A stretch of 64,000 bases of DNA, from assembly GCA_023250195.1 (NCBI GenBank), contig JAHFBF010000003.1, forward strand, positions 124,001 to 188,000, in the 5' to 3' direction. Shown here one piece after another: positions 35,413 to 46,207 of the stretch (position 1 is its first letter; each line of letters opens with the position of its first letter). Under the pieces are notes generated by a model. It saw nothing but the letters and a program-made list of their open reading frames with translations, had not been told where the DNA came from and ran no database searches. Origin of the DNA: Candidatus Melainabacteria bacterium (lineage in GTDB: Bacteria > Cyanobacteriota > Vampirovibrionia > 2-02-FULL-35-15). Position numbers and translations under genes: made by a program.

Positions 35413-35598
35413 ATGAGCATGGATAGCGTAGAAAAGAGTAATAGTTTACTGATGGATAAGATTAGTGCACTTGGAGGAGCTAGTATAGGAGCAGAGGAAG
35501 ATCAGGATAAGAAGACTGATGATGACAGTGTTACTAAGCAAGCTCAACTTACTCAAATGCGACCAAAAGAGCTAAATCAACCAAGTCCAACACAGTGA
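35413..35598 (+). CDS. small orphan protein (61 residues)
   Basis: This is a hydrophilic, Ser/Asp/Gln-rich peptide (MSMDSVEKSNSLLMDKISA) with no cysteine pair, signal or membrane helix. It is preceded by the Shine-Dalgarno sequence AGGAG and an AT palindrome plus 11-bp direct repeat, and followed by a strong hairpin terminator, so it is a single-gene unit. It belongs by size, composition and promoter type with the two genes that follow. The role is unknown. Confidence 0.6.
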   Translation: MSMDSVEKSNSLLMDKISALGGASIGAEEDQDKKTDDDSVTKQAQLTQMRPKELNQPSPTQ

Positions 35599-35665
35599 AG
35601 ACCCTGGTATTTAGCTGCTTTTAAAGTTTGATATAGGGATTCTAATAGTTTAAATACAGCGGATA

Positions 35666-35700
35666 AGAATACCTTCTTAATTAAGAAGGTATTCTTTTTC
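35666..35700 (+). terminator. rho-independent terminator
   Basis: AGAATACCTTCTTAA pairs perfectly with TTAAGAAGGTATTCT, followed by TTTTTC. It ends the unit of the 61-residue gene. Confidence 0.85.
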
Positions 35701-35747
35701 TGTTTTATGTTTGATTGATATATTCCTTTTAACGACTAAAATAACTC

Positions 35748-35787
35748 ATTAAATTTTTTAAAATAGATGTTTTAAGAATTGCTTAAC
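35748..35787 (+). promoter_or_regulatory. AT element plus 11-bp direct repeat before 35844 gene
   Basis: ATTAAATTTTTTAA at 35748, then TTTAAG at 35771 and CTTAAC at 35782 (11-bp phase). The downstream spacer and TTAATAT box match the unit before the 35413 gene (TTAACCT then GATTAATAT). Confidence 0.45.
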
Positions 35788-35843
35788 CTTGGCAGATTAA
35801 TATTTTTATATGTGTTTTAGGGGAAATGAAGGGGGAAAACAAT

Positions 35844-36011
35844 ATGAATACAACAAGTAGCATTTCAAGCAGTCAACAGCCTGGCTTAAAAGCTGTTCAA
35901 CCACAAGGTGAAGGGGATGCTGATACTGCATCACTTTTAGAACAACTTATGAAATTAACTGCATTACGAGCAGCTCAAGGGGTTCAAGTAGCAGCTCAAG
36001 GAGGGGGTTAG
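35844..36011 (+). CDS. small orphan protein (55 residues)
   Basis: I chose ATG 35844 (MNTTSSISSSQQPG), 8 bases after GGGGG, over an ATG at 35826. The peptide is Ser/Gln/Ala-rich with one amphipathic helix (DTASLLEQLMKLTALRAAQ) and a Gly-rich end. It has its own terminator. The 3' flank (about 30 bp from the stop) is nearly identical to that of the next gene, and both carry a Leu-rich helix followed by a Gln/Gly-rich part, so the two are diverged duplicates. Confidence 0.55.
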   Translation: MNTTSSISSSQQPGLKAVQPQGEGDADTASLLEQLMKLTALRAAQGVQVAAQGGG

Positions 36012-36042
36012 TAAAATCCAATTCTTGGATAGATAATAACTA

Positions 36043-36078
36043 AAGTCACAATGGGATTAAATAATCATTGTGGCTTTT
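36043..36078 (+). terminator. rho-independent terminator
   Basis: The stem AAGTCACAATG pairs (with a G-U) with CATTGTGGCTT, with a TTTTTCTTTTT tail. It ends the 55-residue gene unit. Confidence 0.75.
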
Positions 36079-36118
36079 TCTTTTTGAATGACAGGAGTTG
36101 TTAGTACCATAGATTTCG

Positions 36119-36157
36119 ATTAAATTTATTTAATCTGCATTTTAAAGATCATTTAAT
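36119..36157 (+). promoter_or_regulatory. AT palindrome plus 11-bp direct repeat before 36213 gene
   Basis: ATTAAATTTATTTAAT (36119-36134) is followed by TTTAAA at 36141 and TTTAAT at 36152, an 11-bp phase, 72 bp upstream of the ATG. Confidence 0.45.
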
Positions 36158-36212
36158 TTGTCAGTAGTATTATTACGAAGTATCTTTTAAGTAAAAAAGA
36201 GGAGAGGGCAGT

Positions 36213-36671
36213 ATGTCTATAAGTAATATAAGTGGTAATAACAGTGCATCATCAGAAATGGCTGGTATAGAAGAGAATAGTAGTACTGATGATAGTAAGA
36301 CTAATGAAGATGTTGGTATTATTGATGATTGTATTAAATTGCTTTTGGAATTAAAAGGAACTCGAGGAGGAACTCAAGGATCAACTCAAGGATCAACTCA
36401 AGGATCAACTCAAGGATCAACTCAAGGATCAACTCAAGGATCAACTCACAGATCAACTCACAGATCAACTGGAGGAGCAACTGATAACGAAATTGATTCT
36501 AATGGTCATGCACTTCTGGCAGATCTGGGACTGATATCTCAGGAACAGCTTAATGACCTAGAAACAGCTCAAGCATCAATTAGTAGCGGAGAGCGAGGAG
36601 CATTTCAAAGAGAAACTAAAGCAGCAGGCCAAAGATCACTTGAAAGAGCAGTTCAAGGGAAGAATTACTAA
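36213..36671 (+). CDS. orphan protein with tandem GSTQ repeats
   Basis: This 152-residue hydrophilic protein has an acidic/Ser-rich N-terminus and a Leu-rich helix (IIDDCIKLLLELKGTRGG), then about 32 residues of perfect four-residue repeats (GSTQ six times, then HRST twice), then a helical C-terminus (QEQLNDLETAQASISSGE). AGAGGAGAGGG precedes the ATG. It has no signal peptide. The repeat is encoded by 12-bp units, so copy number can change without frameshift. It is related to the 55-residue gene through helix layout and shared 3' flank. Confidence 0.6.
   Translation: MSISNISGNNSASSEMAGIEENSSTDDSKTNEDVGIIDDCIKLLLELKGTRGGTQGSTQGSTQGSTQGSTQGSTQGSTHRSTHRSTGGATDNEIDSNGHALLADLGLISQEQLNDLETAQASISSGERGAFQRETKAAGQRSLERAVQGKNY
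36372..36467 (+). repeat. 12-bp coding minisatellite, 8 units
   Basis: Six perfect ACTCAAGGATCA units (36372-36443) are followed by two ACTCACAGATCA units (36444-36467). The unit keeps the reading frame, so copy number changes alter only the length of the protein's repeat. Confidence 0.95.
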
Positions 36672-36722
36672 AATCCAATTCTTTGATAGATAATAACAAA
36701 AGCCACAAAATGACAGCGGTTT

Positions 36723-37673
36723 TTAATATCCTGGATCGCTTTCTCCAGGATCTCCATTATTCTGCCGATTAAATAAAAAATCATAGGGTGACGGTATCCC
36801 TGGATTTTGATTAAATTGATTTCCATAGGGATTGTTTTGATATAGTGGGTTTTGTGGCAGAGGTTGATAGCCATAATTTTGCTGTGGCAGATATTGTGGC
36901 AGCATAACTGAAATCGGCTGACCATTATTGTCTTTTACTGTTTCACCGGTCTTATCGTTTATAAGTAATCCGGTATTGGGATTAATCGAATAACTTCTTG
37001 GAGCTGCGATTTTTTGGTTTTGAGCTTCACCCTGTGGAGCATTATTTATTGGTACATTATTTTGATTAATCTGTAATCCTGCTTTATTTATCAGTATTGT
37101 TACTCTTTCAAGAAGAGGCTTTGCTCTAGTTGTTGAAATTTCTTTTTTTGATAAAAGCCTATCTTCAAGTGAACTTATCCTTGACTGAAAAGGATATTCA
37201 TTAAATGTCATATTAAACATTTTTATTTCAATTTGATTTATAGCCCCAATTATACCTTCATTATTTGTAGACTCCTGTGGTGGTGGGGTTTTATCAATGG
37301 TTTCTGGTTTAATGGCGTTAATGGGTTCTGGCTTTATTACTGGTTGCTCTATCTCTGGTGTTTTAAGTGCTGTTGTAATTTTCTTAATTCTATTTTCAAT
37401 ACTTTCTTTTGGATTTTGGTTTCCAAATAAAAAATTTTCCAGCCTGGAAACCCTTGATTCTTTAGATTCAGAACTAAAACTTTGATGAAAAACCTTTTCT
37501 TCTAAATTACCCAGCTCTTTGTTGTCTGGAGCCTGATTTTGTTTTAAATTACTTTCCTGTGCGCTAGCATTATGCGTGTACAAAGAACTTGATAAACATA
37601 TGATTGAAAAGAAAGTAAAAAAGAATAAAAGTTTTAAAAAATTAAAACCTTTTCTTTTTCTTTGCGTTTGCAC
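36723..37673 (-). CDS. exported protein with LEEKxF-type repeats
   Basis: This exported protein has a signal peptide ([25 protein letters not shown]). It has two copies of a repeat seen in cyanobacteria-related lineages: [20 protein letters not shown] and [20 protein letters not shown], each followed by [16 protein letters not shown]. The C-terminus is Gln/Asn/Pro-rich and probably disordered, with a vague FNPNTG/NDKTGE strand region. The start is uncertain: ATG 37694 lies inside rpsU in another frame; GTG 37673 gives a cleaner signal peptide and still overlaps rpsU, so it is translationally coupled. The function is unknown; probably envelope or surface. Confidence 0.65.
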   Translation of the reverse strand: MQTQRKRKGFNFLKLLFFFTFFSIICLSSSLYTHNASAQESNLKQNQAPDNKELGNLEEKVFHQSFSSESKESRVSRLENFLFGNQNPKESIENRIKKITTALKTPEIEQPVIKPEPINAIKPETIDKTPPPQESTNNEGIIGAINQIEIKMFNMTFNEYPFQSRISSLEDRLLSKKEISTTRAKPLLERVTILINKAGLQINQNNVPINNAPQGEAQNQKIAAPRSYSINPNTGLLINDKTGETVKDNNGQPISVMLPQYLPQQNYGYQPLPQNPLYQNNPYGNQFNQNPGIPSPYDFLFNRQNNGDPGESDPGY

Positions 37674-37818
37674 TTTTTCTTTTTTTCTTAACACTTGGCT
37701 TTTCGTAGTGTTCTCTACGACGAACTTCAGTTAAAATGCCTGCTTTCTGTACTTTTTTCTTGAATCTTTTTAATGCAGACTCTAAACTTTCACCATCTTC
37801 AATTCTAACTTCAGACAA
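37642..37818 (-). CDS. rpsU: 30S ribosomal protein S21
   Basis: This is the small-subunit protein S21, 58 residues, needed for initiation at mRNAs bound through the anti-Shine-Dalgarno region. The sequence [20 protein letters not shown], then [17 protein letters not shown] and a Lys-rich tail, is diagnostic. It starts with TTG behind GAGGAGG, so frame tools that require ATG miss it. The next gene on the same strand overlaps its 3' end in another frame. A rare start codon may keep the level low. Confidence 0.93.
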   Translation of the reverse strand: MSEVRIEDGESLESALKRFKKKVQKAGILTEVRRREHYEKPSVKKKRKSANAKKKKRF

Positions 37819-37941
37819 AATAACCTCCTCTTTTATTATTTACCCAAATCTCAAGTTAATATATTATCACAGGAGCTGTAAGCTGAGAGCTGTGCCATAG
37901 CAGCCGATCTGTATGTCCATTCTTGAGTCTCCGGCGATATT

Positions 37942-39327
37942 TTAGTGTAAGTGTTTAAGGGTCATTGAAATTATCATTAGGTAAAACGTAAAAGTTAGTA
38001 TATCAAGCAAAGTAGTAATTAATGGAGAACTTGCAGCTGCAGGATCCTTTTTAAAATACTGGAGCAGAATAGGGAAAATAGTTCCAAGTAATACGGCACT
38101 GGTCATAGAGCAAATTAATGCAAAGGCAACCACTAAACCAAGTGTTGAAGCACTATGTTGTTGCCATGCTATGAACCCCGTTATTATAGAGCAGATAAAT
38201 CCAATTAATATTCCAATCTTTAATTCATGGAAAATATGTTTCATTGTGTTTTTTAAATCTACATCACCTGTAACCAGTCCTCTTACAATTATTGTGGCTG
38301 TCTGTCCGCCAACGTTTCCTGAGAGACCTGATAATAGAGGCATAAATGAAACTGCAATTGGTGCTGCAATAATTGTTTTATCATGTGAAGCAATAATTAA
38401 TGAAGCAACAGCTTCTCCTGCAAGTGTTATAAGTAGCCATGGTAATCTTGCTCTTACTGCATAAGACACTCTTCCTGAAATAAGTTCGTCAGACCGAAAT
38501 TCATCACTGATACCAGAACCTTGATAAATATCTTCTGTAGTTTCTCTATTTAAAATATCTACTACATCATCAATTGTTACTATTCCTTTTAAAGTATTCT
38601 CTTCATCTATGATTGGGAGGGCTATTAAGTCATATTTTGAAATTGTATTTGCTACGGTTTCCTGATCTTCTGTTACTTTACAGGTAAGAATATCAGTACT
38701 CATGTGATTTGCCACAAGGTCACCTGGTGGAGCGCAAATTAAATTTCTTAAGCTGATTACCCCTACAAGTTTATTGCTGTTATCTACAACATAGAGGTAA
38801 TATACTTGTGCTTTATATTCAGCAGCCTGTCTGCGAACATAATTGAATGCCAGATTAATATTCATATCTGATCTCAGTCTTAAAAAATCAGTAGACATTA
38901 TTCCACCGGCAGATTCCGGAGGATAATGAATTAATTCTTGTACATGTGCCTGCTGAACAGGATCTGGAAGGATTTTTAAAAGTGCAGATTTCTCTTTTTC
39001 GGGAAGTTGAATAATAATGTCAGTAGCATCATCTACATCTATTTGGGAAATAATACCACCAAATTTTTCAGTGCCGAGAGTTTTTAAAAGCATCATTTGT
39101 GTCTCAGAATTTAACTCAGTAAGAACTTTACCGGCGATTTCCAGATCAAGTAGAGAAAAACAAAATATTTGTTCTTCCTCTTTTAAATTTTCCAAAATAG
39201 GAGCAATGTCTTGAGGGTACTGATCATTTAAGAAATCTTTTAGCTCATGATCCTGATTATTCTCAAGTAACTCATTTACCTTTTCAGGTAAAGTTTGCTT
39301 AGGTTGTATTGCTTTTTTAACTGGCAT
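37942..39327 (-). CDS. mgtE: magnesium transporter MgtE
   Basis: This is a homodimeric Mg2+ channel. The N-terminal MgtE_N superhelical domain (about 15-130), the CBS pair (about 130-255, with IMSTDFLRLRSDM and LIALPIIDEENTLKGIVTIDD) and five C-terminal membrane segments (about 285-460) are all present. The pore-region signature FMPLLSGLSGNVGGQTATI is visible. The length of 461 is usual. Cytoplasmic domains close the channel when Mg2+ is plentiful, so it is regulated at protein level. Confidence 0.95.
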   Translation of the reverse strand: MPVKKAIQPKQTLPEKVNELLENNQDHELKDFLNDQYPQDIAPILENLKEEEQIFCFSLLDLEIAGKVLTELNSETQMMLLKTLGTEKFGGIISQIDVDDATDIIIQLPEKEKSALLKILPDPVQQAHVQELIHYPPESAGGIMSTDFLRLRSDMNINLAFNYVRRQAAEYKAQVYYLYVVDNSNKLVGVISLRNLICAPPGDLVANHMSTDILTCKVTEDQETVANTISKYDLIALPIIDEENTLKGIVTIDDVVDILNRETTEDIYQGSGISDEFRSDELISGRVSYAVRARLPWLLITLAGEAVASLIIASHDKTIIAAPIAVSFMPLLSGLSGNVGGQTATIIVRGLVTGDVDLKNTMKHIFHELKIGILIGFICSIITGFIAWQQHSASTLGLVVAFALICSMTSAVLLGTIFPILLQYFKKDPAAASSPLITTLLDILTFTFYLMIISMTLKHLH

Positions 39328-39372
39328 AATATCTAGGATAGTATAAATAGTAATATGTGACTAGTAACCTGT

Positions 39373-39453
39373 GTCATTCCCGCGAAAGCGGGAATCCAGA
39401 AGTGTGTTAGTTTTGTTTTTATCGTCTGGATTTCGGGTTAAGCCCGGAATGAC
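39373..39453. mobile_element. 81-bp inverted-repeat element, non-autonomous
   Basis: The left hairpin GTCATTCCCGCGAAAGCGGG...CCAG (39373-39399) and the right hairpin CTGGATTTCGGG...GGAATGAC (39426-39453) flank a unique 26-bp spacer. The ends match those of the GIY-YIG element at 13125. It lies between mgtE and the NYN gene. Confidence 0.75.
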
Positions 39454-39478
39454 ATTTTGCGTTAATAACTTATGGAGA

Positions 39479-40177
39479 TTAATCTCTATGTTTTGGTATC
39501 GTTACTTCTGTAGGCATTGATTTCTCATGATTAGCACCTGGTTTTTTGCCAAGAAAAGAAGAAGTTCTTTCTCTTACGTTCTGTAAAATATCTTCATCCA
39601 TAAATAAGAGTCCGTTTGCTTTTGCAGTAGCAATTGCAGCTTTTTGTTCTTCGCTGTCAGGTTCTTTTACTATAAATGGAATTAAACTATCAAGATCAAT
39701 AAATCTGTCTGCTACGTCGATTAATTTTGGAGAAGTATTGTTTCTAAAGCCTGCTACTTCAACTCGAGTACCTTTATAAGCTACGGCATTTACTGCATAT
39801 GCAAAATCTTCATCTCCACTTACCAGAATTGCTGTTTCATATTTGCCTGATAGGCTTAGCATATCAACAGCAATTTCAACGTCCAGATTTGCTTTTTTTG
39901 TACCGTCCGGAAAAATCTTTAGCTCTTTTTGAACAACTCTATAGCCGTTTCTTCTCATCCAGAGTAAAAAGCCCTGTTGTTTAGCTGCATTTTCATCAAC
40001 ACCAGTATAGAAGAAAGCTCTAAGTAATGAACCACTGTGGCAGAGCAGTTTTAGCAATTTTGCATAATCAATTTCAATGCCAATAGTTCTGGCTGCATGG
40101 AAAAGGTTATTACCATCAATAAAAATAGCAACTCTTCCTCTCGAAGTGTTACCTACGGTGTTAAGTGGATTGTCCAT
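39479..40177 (-). CDS. NYN-domain (LabA-like) RNase-type protein
   Basis: This protein is in the NYN/PIN-like nuclease family (LabA/DUF88). The motif IFIDGNNLFHAARTIG (about 13-28) starts the domain. The acidic metal-site residues fit this family: the Asp of FIDGNN, DVEIAVDML and VSGDEDFAYAV. The C-terminal 70 residues (MDEDILQNVRERTSSF) are extra. I prefer the ATG at 40177 (MDNPLNTVG), since GAGGAG lies before it. Related cyanobacterial LabA acts in clock output; most NYN proteins are thought to process RNA. No partner is adjacent. Confidence 0.8.
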   Translation of the reverse strand: MDNPLNTVGNTSRGRVAIFIDGNNLFHAARTIGIEIDYAKLLKLLCHSGSLLRAFFYTGVDENAAKQQGFLLWMRRNGYRVVQKELKIFPDGTKKANLDVEIAVDMLSLSGKYETAILVSGDEDFAYAVNAVAYKGTRVEVAGFRNNTSPKLIDVADRFIDLDSLIPFIVKEPDSEEQKAAIATAKANGLLFMDEDILQNVRERTSSFLGKKPGANHEKSMPTEVTIPKHRD

Positions 40178-40239
40178 TAATGTGCTCCTCAAATATAGCT
40201 ATTCTTAAATTTTGTATTTATAACTACCTTAGTTATAAA

Positions 40240-41790
40240 TTATGGCTTTATATCAAGCCTCGGAAAAACTGGCTTTGCTTCACTTAACTTGAAGCACTCT
40301 TCTTTGTCTTTCCATCCTAACTTTTCCCACTCATTATACATGTCTGGCTTATTAAAGCCAAGCTGGCTATATATCTTTATACTAGTTTCAGGTATGAATG
40401 GGTTGATTAGAATACTTATATTCCCAAGAATGATTAAAGTTTCGTAAAGACAAGATTGTGCATCATCTAATTCGTTGTTTTTAATTAATTTCCAGGGGGC
40501 TTTGTCACTAAATGCTTTATTTGTACTATCTATGAGCTGCCATAAAACATCAAGAGCTTCTTTTAATTCAAGCTTATCCATGTGTTTTTCATAGGCTTCT
40601 ATTGTAGAAATGGTACTGTCTTTTAATCCTAAAAAATTAGTATTGCCCGGGCATTTAATAATTCCATTATAGTTTTTATTTGCAAGGTTTAAAGTCCTAT
40701 TTAACAGGTTTCCAAGGTTATTGGCAAGATCAGAATTAATCCTGTTTATAAAATTGGCTCTTGAATAATCACCATCTTTTCCAAAGCCTATTTCTCTTAA
40801 GAAAAAAAACCTGACAGCATCAGTCCCAAATTCTTTTATAAGTTCATAAGGGTCAATAATATTTCCAGTAGTCTTTCCCATTTTCTCGCCATCTTTAGTC
40901 AGAAAGCCGTGCCCAAAGACTTTTTGTGGGAGAGGTAAATCAGCTGACATTAACATACAAGGCCAATACACTGCATGGAAACGTAAAATATCTTTTCCAA
41001 TAATATGTACAGAACAAGGCCAATATCTTTTGATGGTTGAATCAATAGTGGGAGAATCTAGTTCACTTAAAAGTCCTGATAAATAACCAAGTAAAGCATC
41101 AAACCAGACGTAAATAGTTTGCTTGTTTTCATTTGGTACTGGTATTCCCCAACTGACAGATTGTCTGGAAATTGGAAAATCCTTTAAGCCTTCTTTTACC
41201 CAGCCGAGTACTTCGTTCTTCCTGTAGGAGGGCTGTATAAAATCCGGATTTTTCTCAAAATGCTCAACAAGTTTTTTTTCATATTTTGAAAGTGCAAAAA
41301 AATAATTTTTTTCTTTGTATTCTTGTACTTTTTGCTTATGGATTGGGCAGAGATTGTCATCAGTTAGATCTTTTTCAGACTTAAAATCTTCACATCCTTC
41401 ACAATATAATCCTTCATAGTCAGCTTCGTAGATATCTCCCTTTTTATAAACTCTGTTAAAAAATTCATGTACTATCTTTTCATGTATTTTTGAAGTGGTT
41501 CTTGAAAACTTGTCATATTGTATGTTTAGTAATTCCCATAATTCTTTGAACTTATTACTTATAAAGTCACAGTGTTCCTGAGGAGATTTATTTTCCTGTT
41601 TGGCAGATTTTGCGATTTTTTGTCCGTGTTCATCAGTGCCGGTTAGAAAGCAGACATCAAATCCTCTCAGTCTTTTATATCTGGCAATAGTATCGCAGGC
41701 TATTGTAGTGTATGCGCTTCCTACATGAGGCACATCATTTACATAGTAGAGAGGCGAGGTTATATAAAAAGTTTTATTATTTTGATTCAC
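40240..41790 (-). CDS. metG: methionyl-tRNA synthetase
   Basis: This class Ia synthetase charges tRNA-Met. The HIGH-type signature is HVGSAYT and the KMSKS loop is KMGKTTGN. The zinc-knuckle domain (CEGCEDF, CPIH at about 125-150) and the anticodon-binding region follow, with no C-terminal tRNA-binding EMAP domain (516 residues). The start codon gives MNQNNKTFYITSPLYYVNDVP, which is normal. Confidence 0.96.
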   Translation of the reverse strand: MNQNNKTFYITSPLYYVNDVPHVGSAYTTIACDTIARYKRLRGFDVCFLTGTDEHGQKIAKSAKQENKSPQEHCDFISNKFKELWELLNIQYDKFSRTTSKIHEKIVHEFFNRVYKKGDIYEADYEGLYCEGCEDFKSEKDLTDDNLCPIHKQKVQEYKEKNYFFALSKYEKKLVEHFEKNPDFIQPSYRKNEVLGWVKEGLKDFPISRQSVSWGIPVPNENKQTIYVWFDALLGYLSGLLSELDSPTIDSTIKRYWPCSVHIIGKDILRFHAVYWPCMLMSADLPLPQKVFGHGFLTKDGEKMGKTTGNIIDPYELIKEFGTDAVRFFFLREIGFGKDGDYSRANFINRINSDLANNLGNLLNRTLNLANKNYNGIIKCPGNTNFLGLKDSTISTIEAYEKHMDKLELKEALDVLWQLIDSTNKAFSDKAPWKLIKNNELDDAQSCLYETLIILGNISILINPFIPETSIKIYSQLGFNKPDMYNEWEKLGWKDKEECFKLSEAKPVFPRLDIKP

Positions 41791-41813
41791 TGGGATATTC
41801 TAACAACTATGCT

Positions 41814-41893
41814 GTCATTCCCGCGAAAGCGGGAATCCAGCCTTAATAAGGTCTTTGCATTATTTTTGGATCCCCAATCAAGCTGGGAATGAC
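41814..41893. mobile_element. 80-bp inverted-repeat element, non-autonomous
   Basis: The left hairpin GTCATTCCCGCGAAAGCGGG...CCAG (41814-41840) and right arm GGATCCCCAATCAAGCTGGG...GAATGAC (41868-41893) flank a unique spacer. The left arm is identical to that of the element at 39373. It is located between metG and sepF. Confidence 0.75.
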
Positions 41894-41916
41894 ATTACTT
41901 GAAATCCACATTTTAC

Positions 41917-42489
41917 TTAAAATATACTGCTTTTCTTTAATGGCTCAGTATATTGATATTGTTGTGTTTGAGTTTGTTCTTTTTCTTTTGAACGTCCCCA
42001 GAAAGCATCTTTTAGTGCTCTTGCTTCCTGAGATTCAGTATTAATCGTGAAATTACTTGGCGCAAAGATAAATACACCCTGTCCAATCCTTTGCTGATGT
42101 CCATCTAATGCATGTGTAGCACCTGAGAGAAAATCCACAACTCTCTGTGACTGTTCAGTATCCAGATATTGAAGATTTAATACTATAGATCTTCTGCAGC
42201 GCAGTTCTTCAATTATATCCAGAGCCTCATCAAATGATCTTGGTTCTATAACCACTACCTCACTCTGAGGTGTTAATGTTGGATGTTCTATCACGTTTGT
42301 AATCTCCTTATTTGTTTTTAATCCCTGAAACCCGATTCCTTTGTCCTTTTTATTAATCATGCGATTCAGGAAAGTAGAAGGAGTTTCCGGTTCTTCAACC
42401 TTCCAAAGTTCATCAAAATCATTCGCATCATATAAATCTGTTTCATTACCTTTGTACCATGCTTTTTTAATATTTTCTAAAATACTCAA
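41917..42489 (-). CDS. sepF: cell division protein SepF
   Basis: SepF links FtsZ to the membrane at mid-cell. The DUF552 core is clear: VVIEPRSFDEALDIIEELRC, then SIVLNLQYLDTEQSQRVVDF and the HALDGHQQRIGQGVFIFAPS end. An acidic/Gln-rich extension carries the N-terminus (ENIKKAWYKGNETDLYDAND), which likely includes the membrane-binding segment. A TATCCTCC-like ribosome site precedes it. It lies 35 bp downstream of yggS, the usual order in SepF-containing bacteria. Confidence 0.93.
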   Translation of the reverse strand: MSILENIKKAWYKGNETDLYDANDFDELWKVEEPETPSTFLNRMINKKDKGIGFQGLKTNKEITNVIEHPTLTPQSEVVVIEPRSFDEALDIIEELRCRRSIVLNLQYLDTEQSQRVVDFLSGATHALDGHQQRIGQGVFIFAPSNFTINTESQEARALKDAFWGRSKEKEQTQTQQYQYTEPLKKSSIF

Positions 42490-42524
42490 TTTTGTATCCT
42501 CCGTTTTTATTCACTGCTTTCTTA

Positions 42525-43190
42525 TTAGAAATCGAATAATCCCCTTCCAATTCTTAACATCGTAGTTCCACATTCAACAGCTGTTTTGTAGTCATTGCTC
42601 ATTCCCATTGAAAGTTCTCTTATATCAGTCATTAGATTTCTATTTAACTCCTCTTTCAAATTGGAGAGAGATGAAAAACACTCTCTTATGAGATTTTTAT
42701 CATCTGTCTTTGGTGCAATTGTCATAAGCCCCTTGATTCTTATATTTGGAAGCTTAATTAATTTTCCAAATGAATCTTTCAGATATTCCCGGGTAAAGCC
42801 TGTTTTTGTTTCTTCCCGGGAGATATTTACCTGAAGTAAAATATCCTGAATAAGCTTATTACCATCTGCAACTTTACTTATTAGCTCTGCTAATTCCAGT
42901 GAGTCAACTGAATGTATAAGATAAAACTTTCCAACGACTTGTTTCACCTTATTTTTTTGAAGCCTTCCTATAAAATGCCAGTTAATTAAATCTTTTGGAT
43001 CTTCGTACTGGGATTTTCTGGATATTTTTTCTATAGCATCCTGTAAATAACTTTCACCAAAGTCCCTGATGCCTAGATTATATGCTTCAAAAATTTGCTC
43101 CTGATTAGCATATTTTGTTACAGCAATAATTTTGACATTGAGATTATCTATTTGTTCCTTGATTTTTATTAGATTTTCTTTTATAGTCAC
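42525..43190 (-). CDS. yggS: YggS-family PLP homeostasis protein
   Basis: This is a pyridoxal phosphate-binding protein of the YggS/PROSC family. The PLP-Lys motif lies in IIAVTKYANQEQI, and the family landmarks are DFGESYLQDA, WHFIGRLQKNKVKQV, DILLQVNISREETKTGF, GLMTIAPKTDD, LSMGMSNDY and GTTMLRIGRGLF. The length of 221 is normal. The start is GTG (TIKENLIKIKEQ) with no clear ribosome site; the frame remains open about 30 codons upstream, so an unseen rare start is possible. Confidence 0.93.
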   Translation of the reverse strand: MTIKENLIKIKEQIDNLNVKIIAVTKYANQEQIFEAYNLGIRDFGESYLQDAIEKISRKSQYEDPKDLINWHFIGRLQKNKVKQVVGKFYLIHSVDSLELAELISKVADGNKLIQDILLQVNISREETKTGFTREYLKDSFGKLIKLPNIRIKGLMTIAPKTDDKNLIRECFSSLSNLKEELNRNLMTDIRELSMGMSNDYKTAVECGTTMLRIGRGLFDF

Positions 43191-43336
43191 TGGAATTTTT
43201 AAGATATTTTCAATATCAAATTCTGCACGTTCATATATAGAATCACTAACTTTAGATAACTTGTCAAGAGAAATAAATTCTTTGCGTTACATTCAAAATT
43301 CTCTGGATTTATGAAGGTTAGTAAAGATAATCAGAA

Positions 43337-43357
43337 TTTGGGCCATTTCGGCCCAAA
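43337..43357 (-). terminator. short hairpin downstream of 43369 gene
   Basis: TTTGGGCC and GGCCCAAA form a perfect 8-bp stem with a 5-base loop, located 12 bp after the stop of the 80-residue gene. The trailing U-tract is weak, so termination may be only partial. Confidence 0.5.
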
Positions 43358-43368
43358 ACTAACAATAT

Positions 43369-43611
43369 TCAATTAAGTAAAATTTTTGGTAAAGCTTTGC
43401 CGGAAAAGGCATTTCTCATTATTTCCTCTACAGAGGTGTTTATATTGTTGAATTGGACTTCTTTTAGCAAGGTCTTTGATTTTTCATCAATTAAATCAAT
43501 CGCTTTTTCCTGAACAGTCATAGTTCTTTCCATATTATTGATTTGTTTCTTTAAAAGTTCGATCTGTACCCTTATTTTTTCTAAGTTATTTTCTCTATCG
43601 TTATTTAGCAT
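43369..43611 (-). CDS. small coiled-coil protein
   Basis: This 80-residue protein is predicted to be mostly one coiled coil (NLEKIRVQIELLKKQINNME) with a short C-terminus. It has no motif I recognise. The start follows the stop of the 63-residue gene by 18 bp, and both are short helical proteins upstream of yggS-sepF, so a cell-division scaffold role is possible but unsupported. Confidence 0.5.
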   Translation of the reverse strand: MLNNDRENNLEKIRVQIELLKKQINNMERTMTVQEKAIDLIDEKSKTLLKEVQFNNINTSVEEIMRNAFSGKALPKILLN

Positions 43612-43629
43612 AATTCATGTTAGTAATTC

Positions 43630-43821
43630 TTAGAAATCAAATTCTTGGTAAAGTTTTTCTTCTTCTCGTCTTACAAACTCGAGCTTTTTACAAATATCGT
43701 TAAGTGTATTTGCTTTATTATTTACAGTTTCGAAATCTGCAACAATCTGAGCTGCCTTCATTTGATAAATAATCAGTTCAGCTTCAGAAATTAAATCTTC
43801 TTTTATTTCTTTAAGTATCAT
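43630..43821 (-). CDS. small helical protein
   Basis: This 63-residue, entirely helical protein has heptad-like spacing (VNNKANTLNDICKKLEFVRR). It starts with ATG after GAGGCG-type ribosome sequence. It is paired with the following 80-residue coiled-coil gene. There is no recognised family. Confidence 0.5.
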   Translation of the reverse strand: MILKEIKEDLISEAELIIYQMKAAQIVADFETVNNKANTLNDICKKLEFVRREEEKLYQEFDF

Positions 43822-46191
<2,370 letters not shown>

Positions 46192-46207
46192 TGTTATTAT
46201 AAGTGCT

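Noticed and set aside
36372-36467. CRISPR array
   Set aside because: Units are 12 bp and contiguous without spacers, and are in frame within a coding gene.
43191-43290. An N-terminal extension of yggS
   Set aside because: The frame is open for about 30 codons but no start codon is present. The family begins near the chosen GTG.
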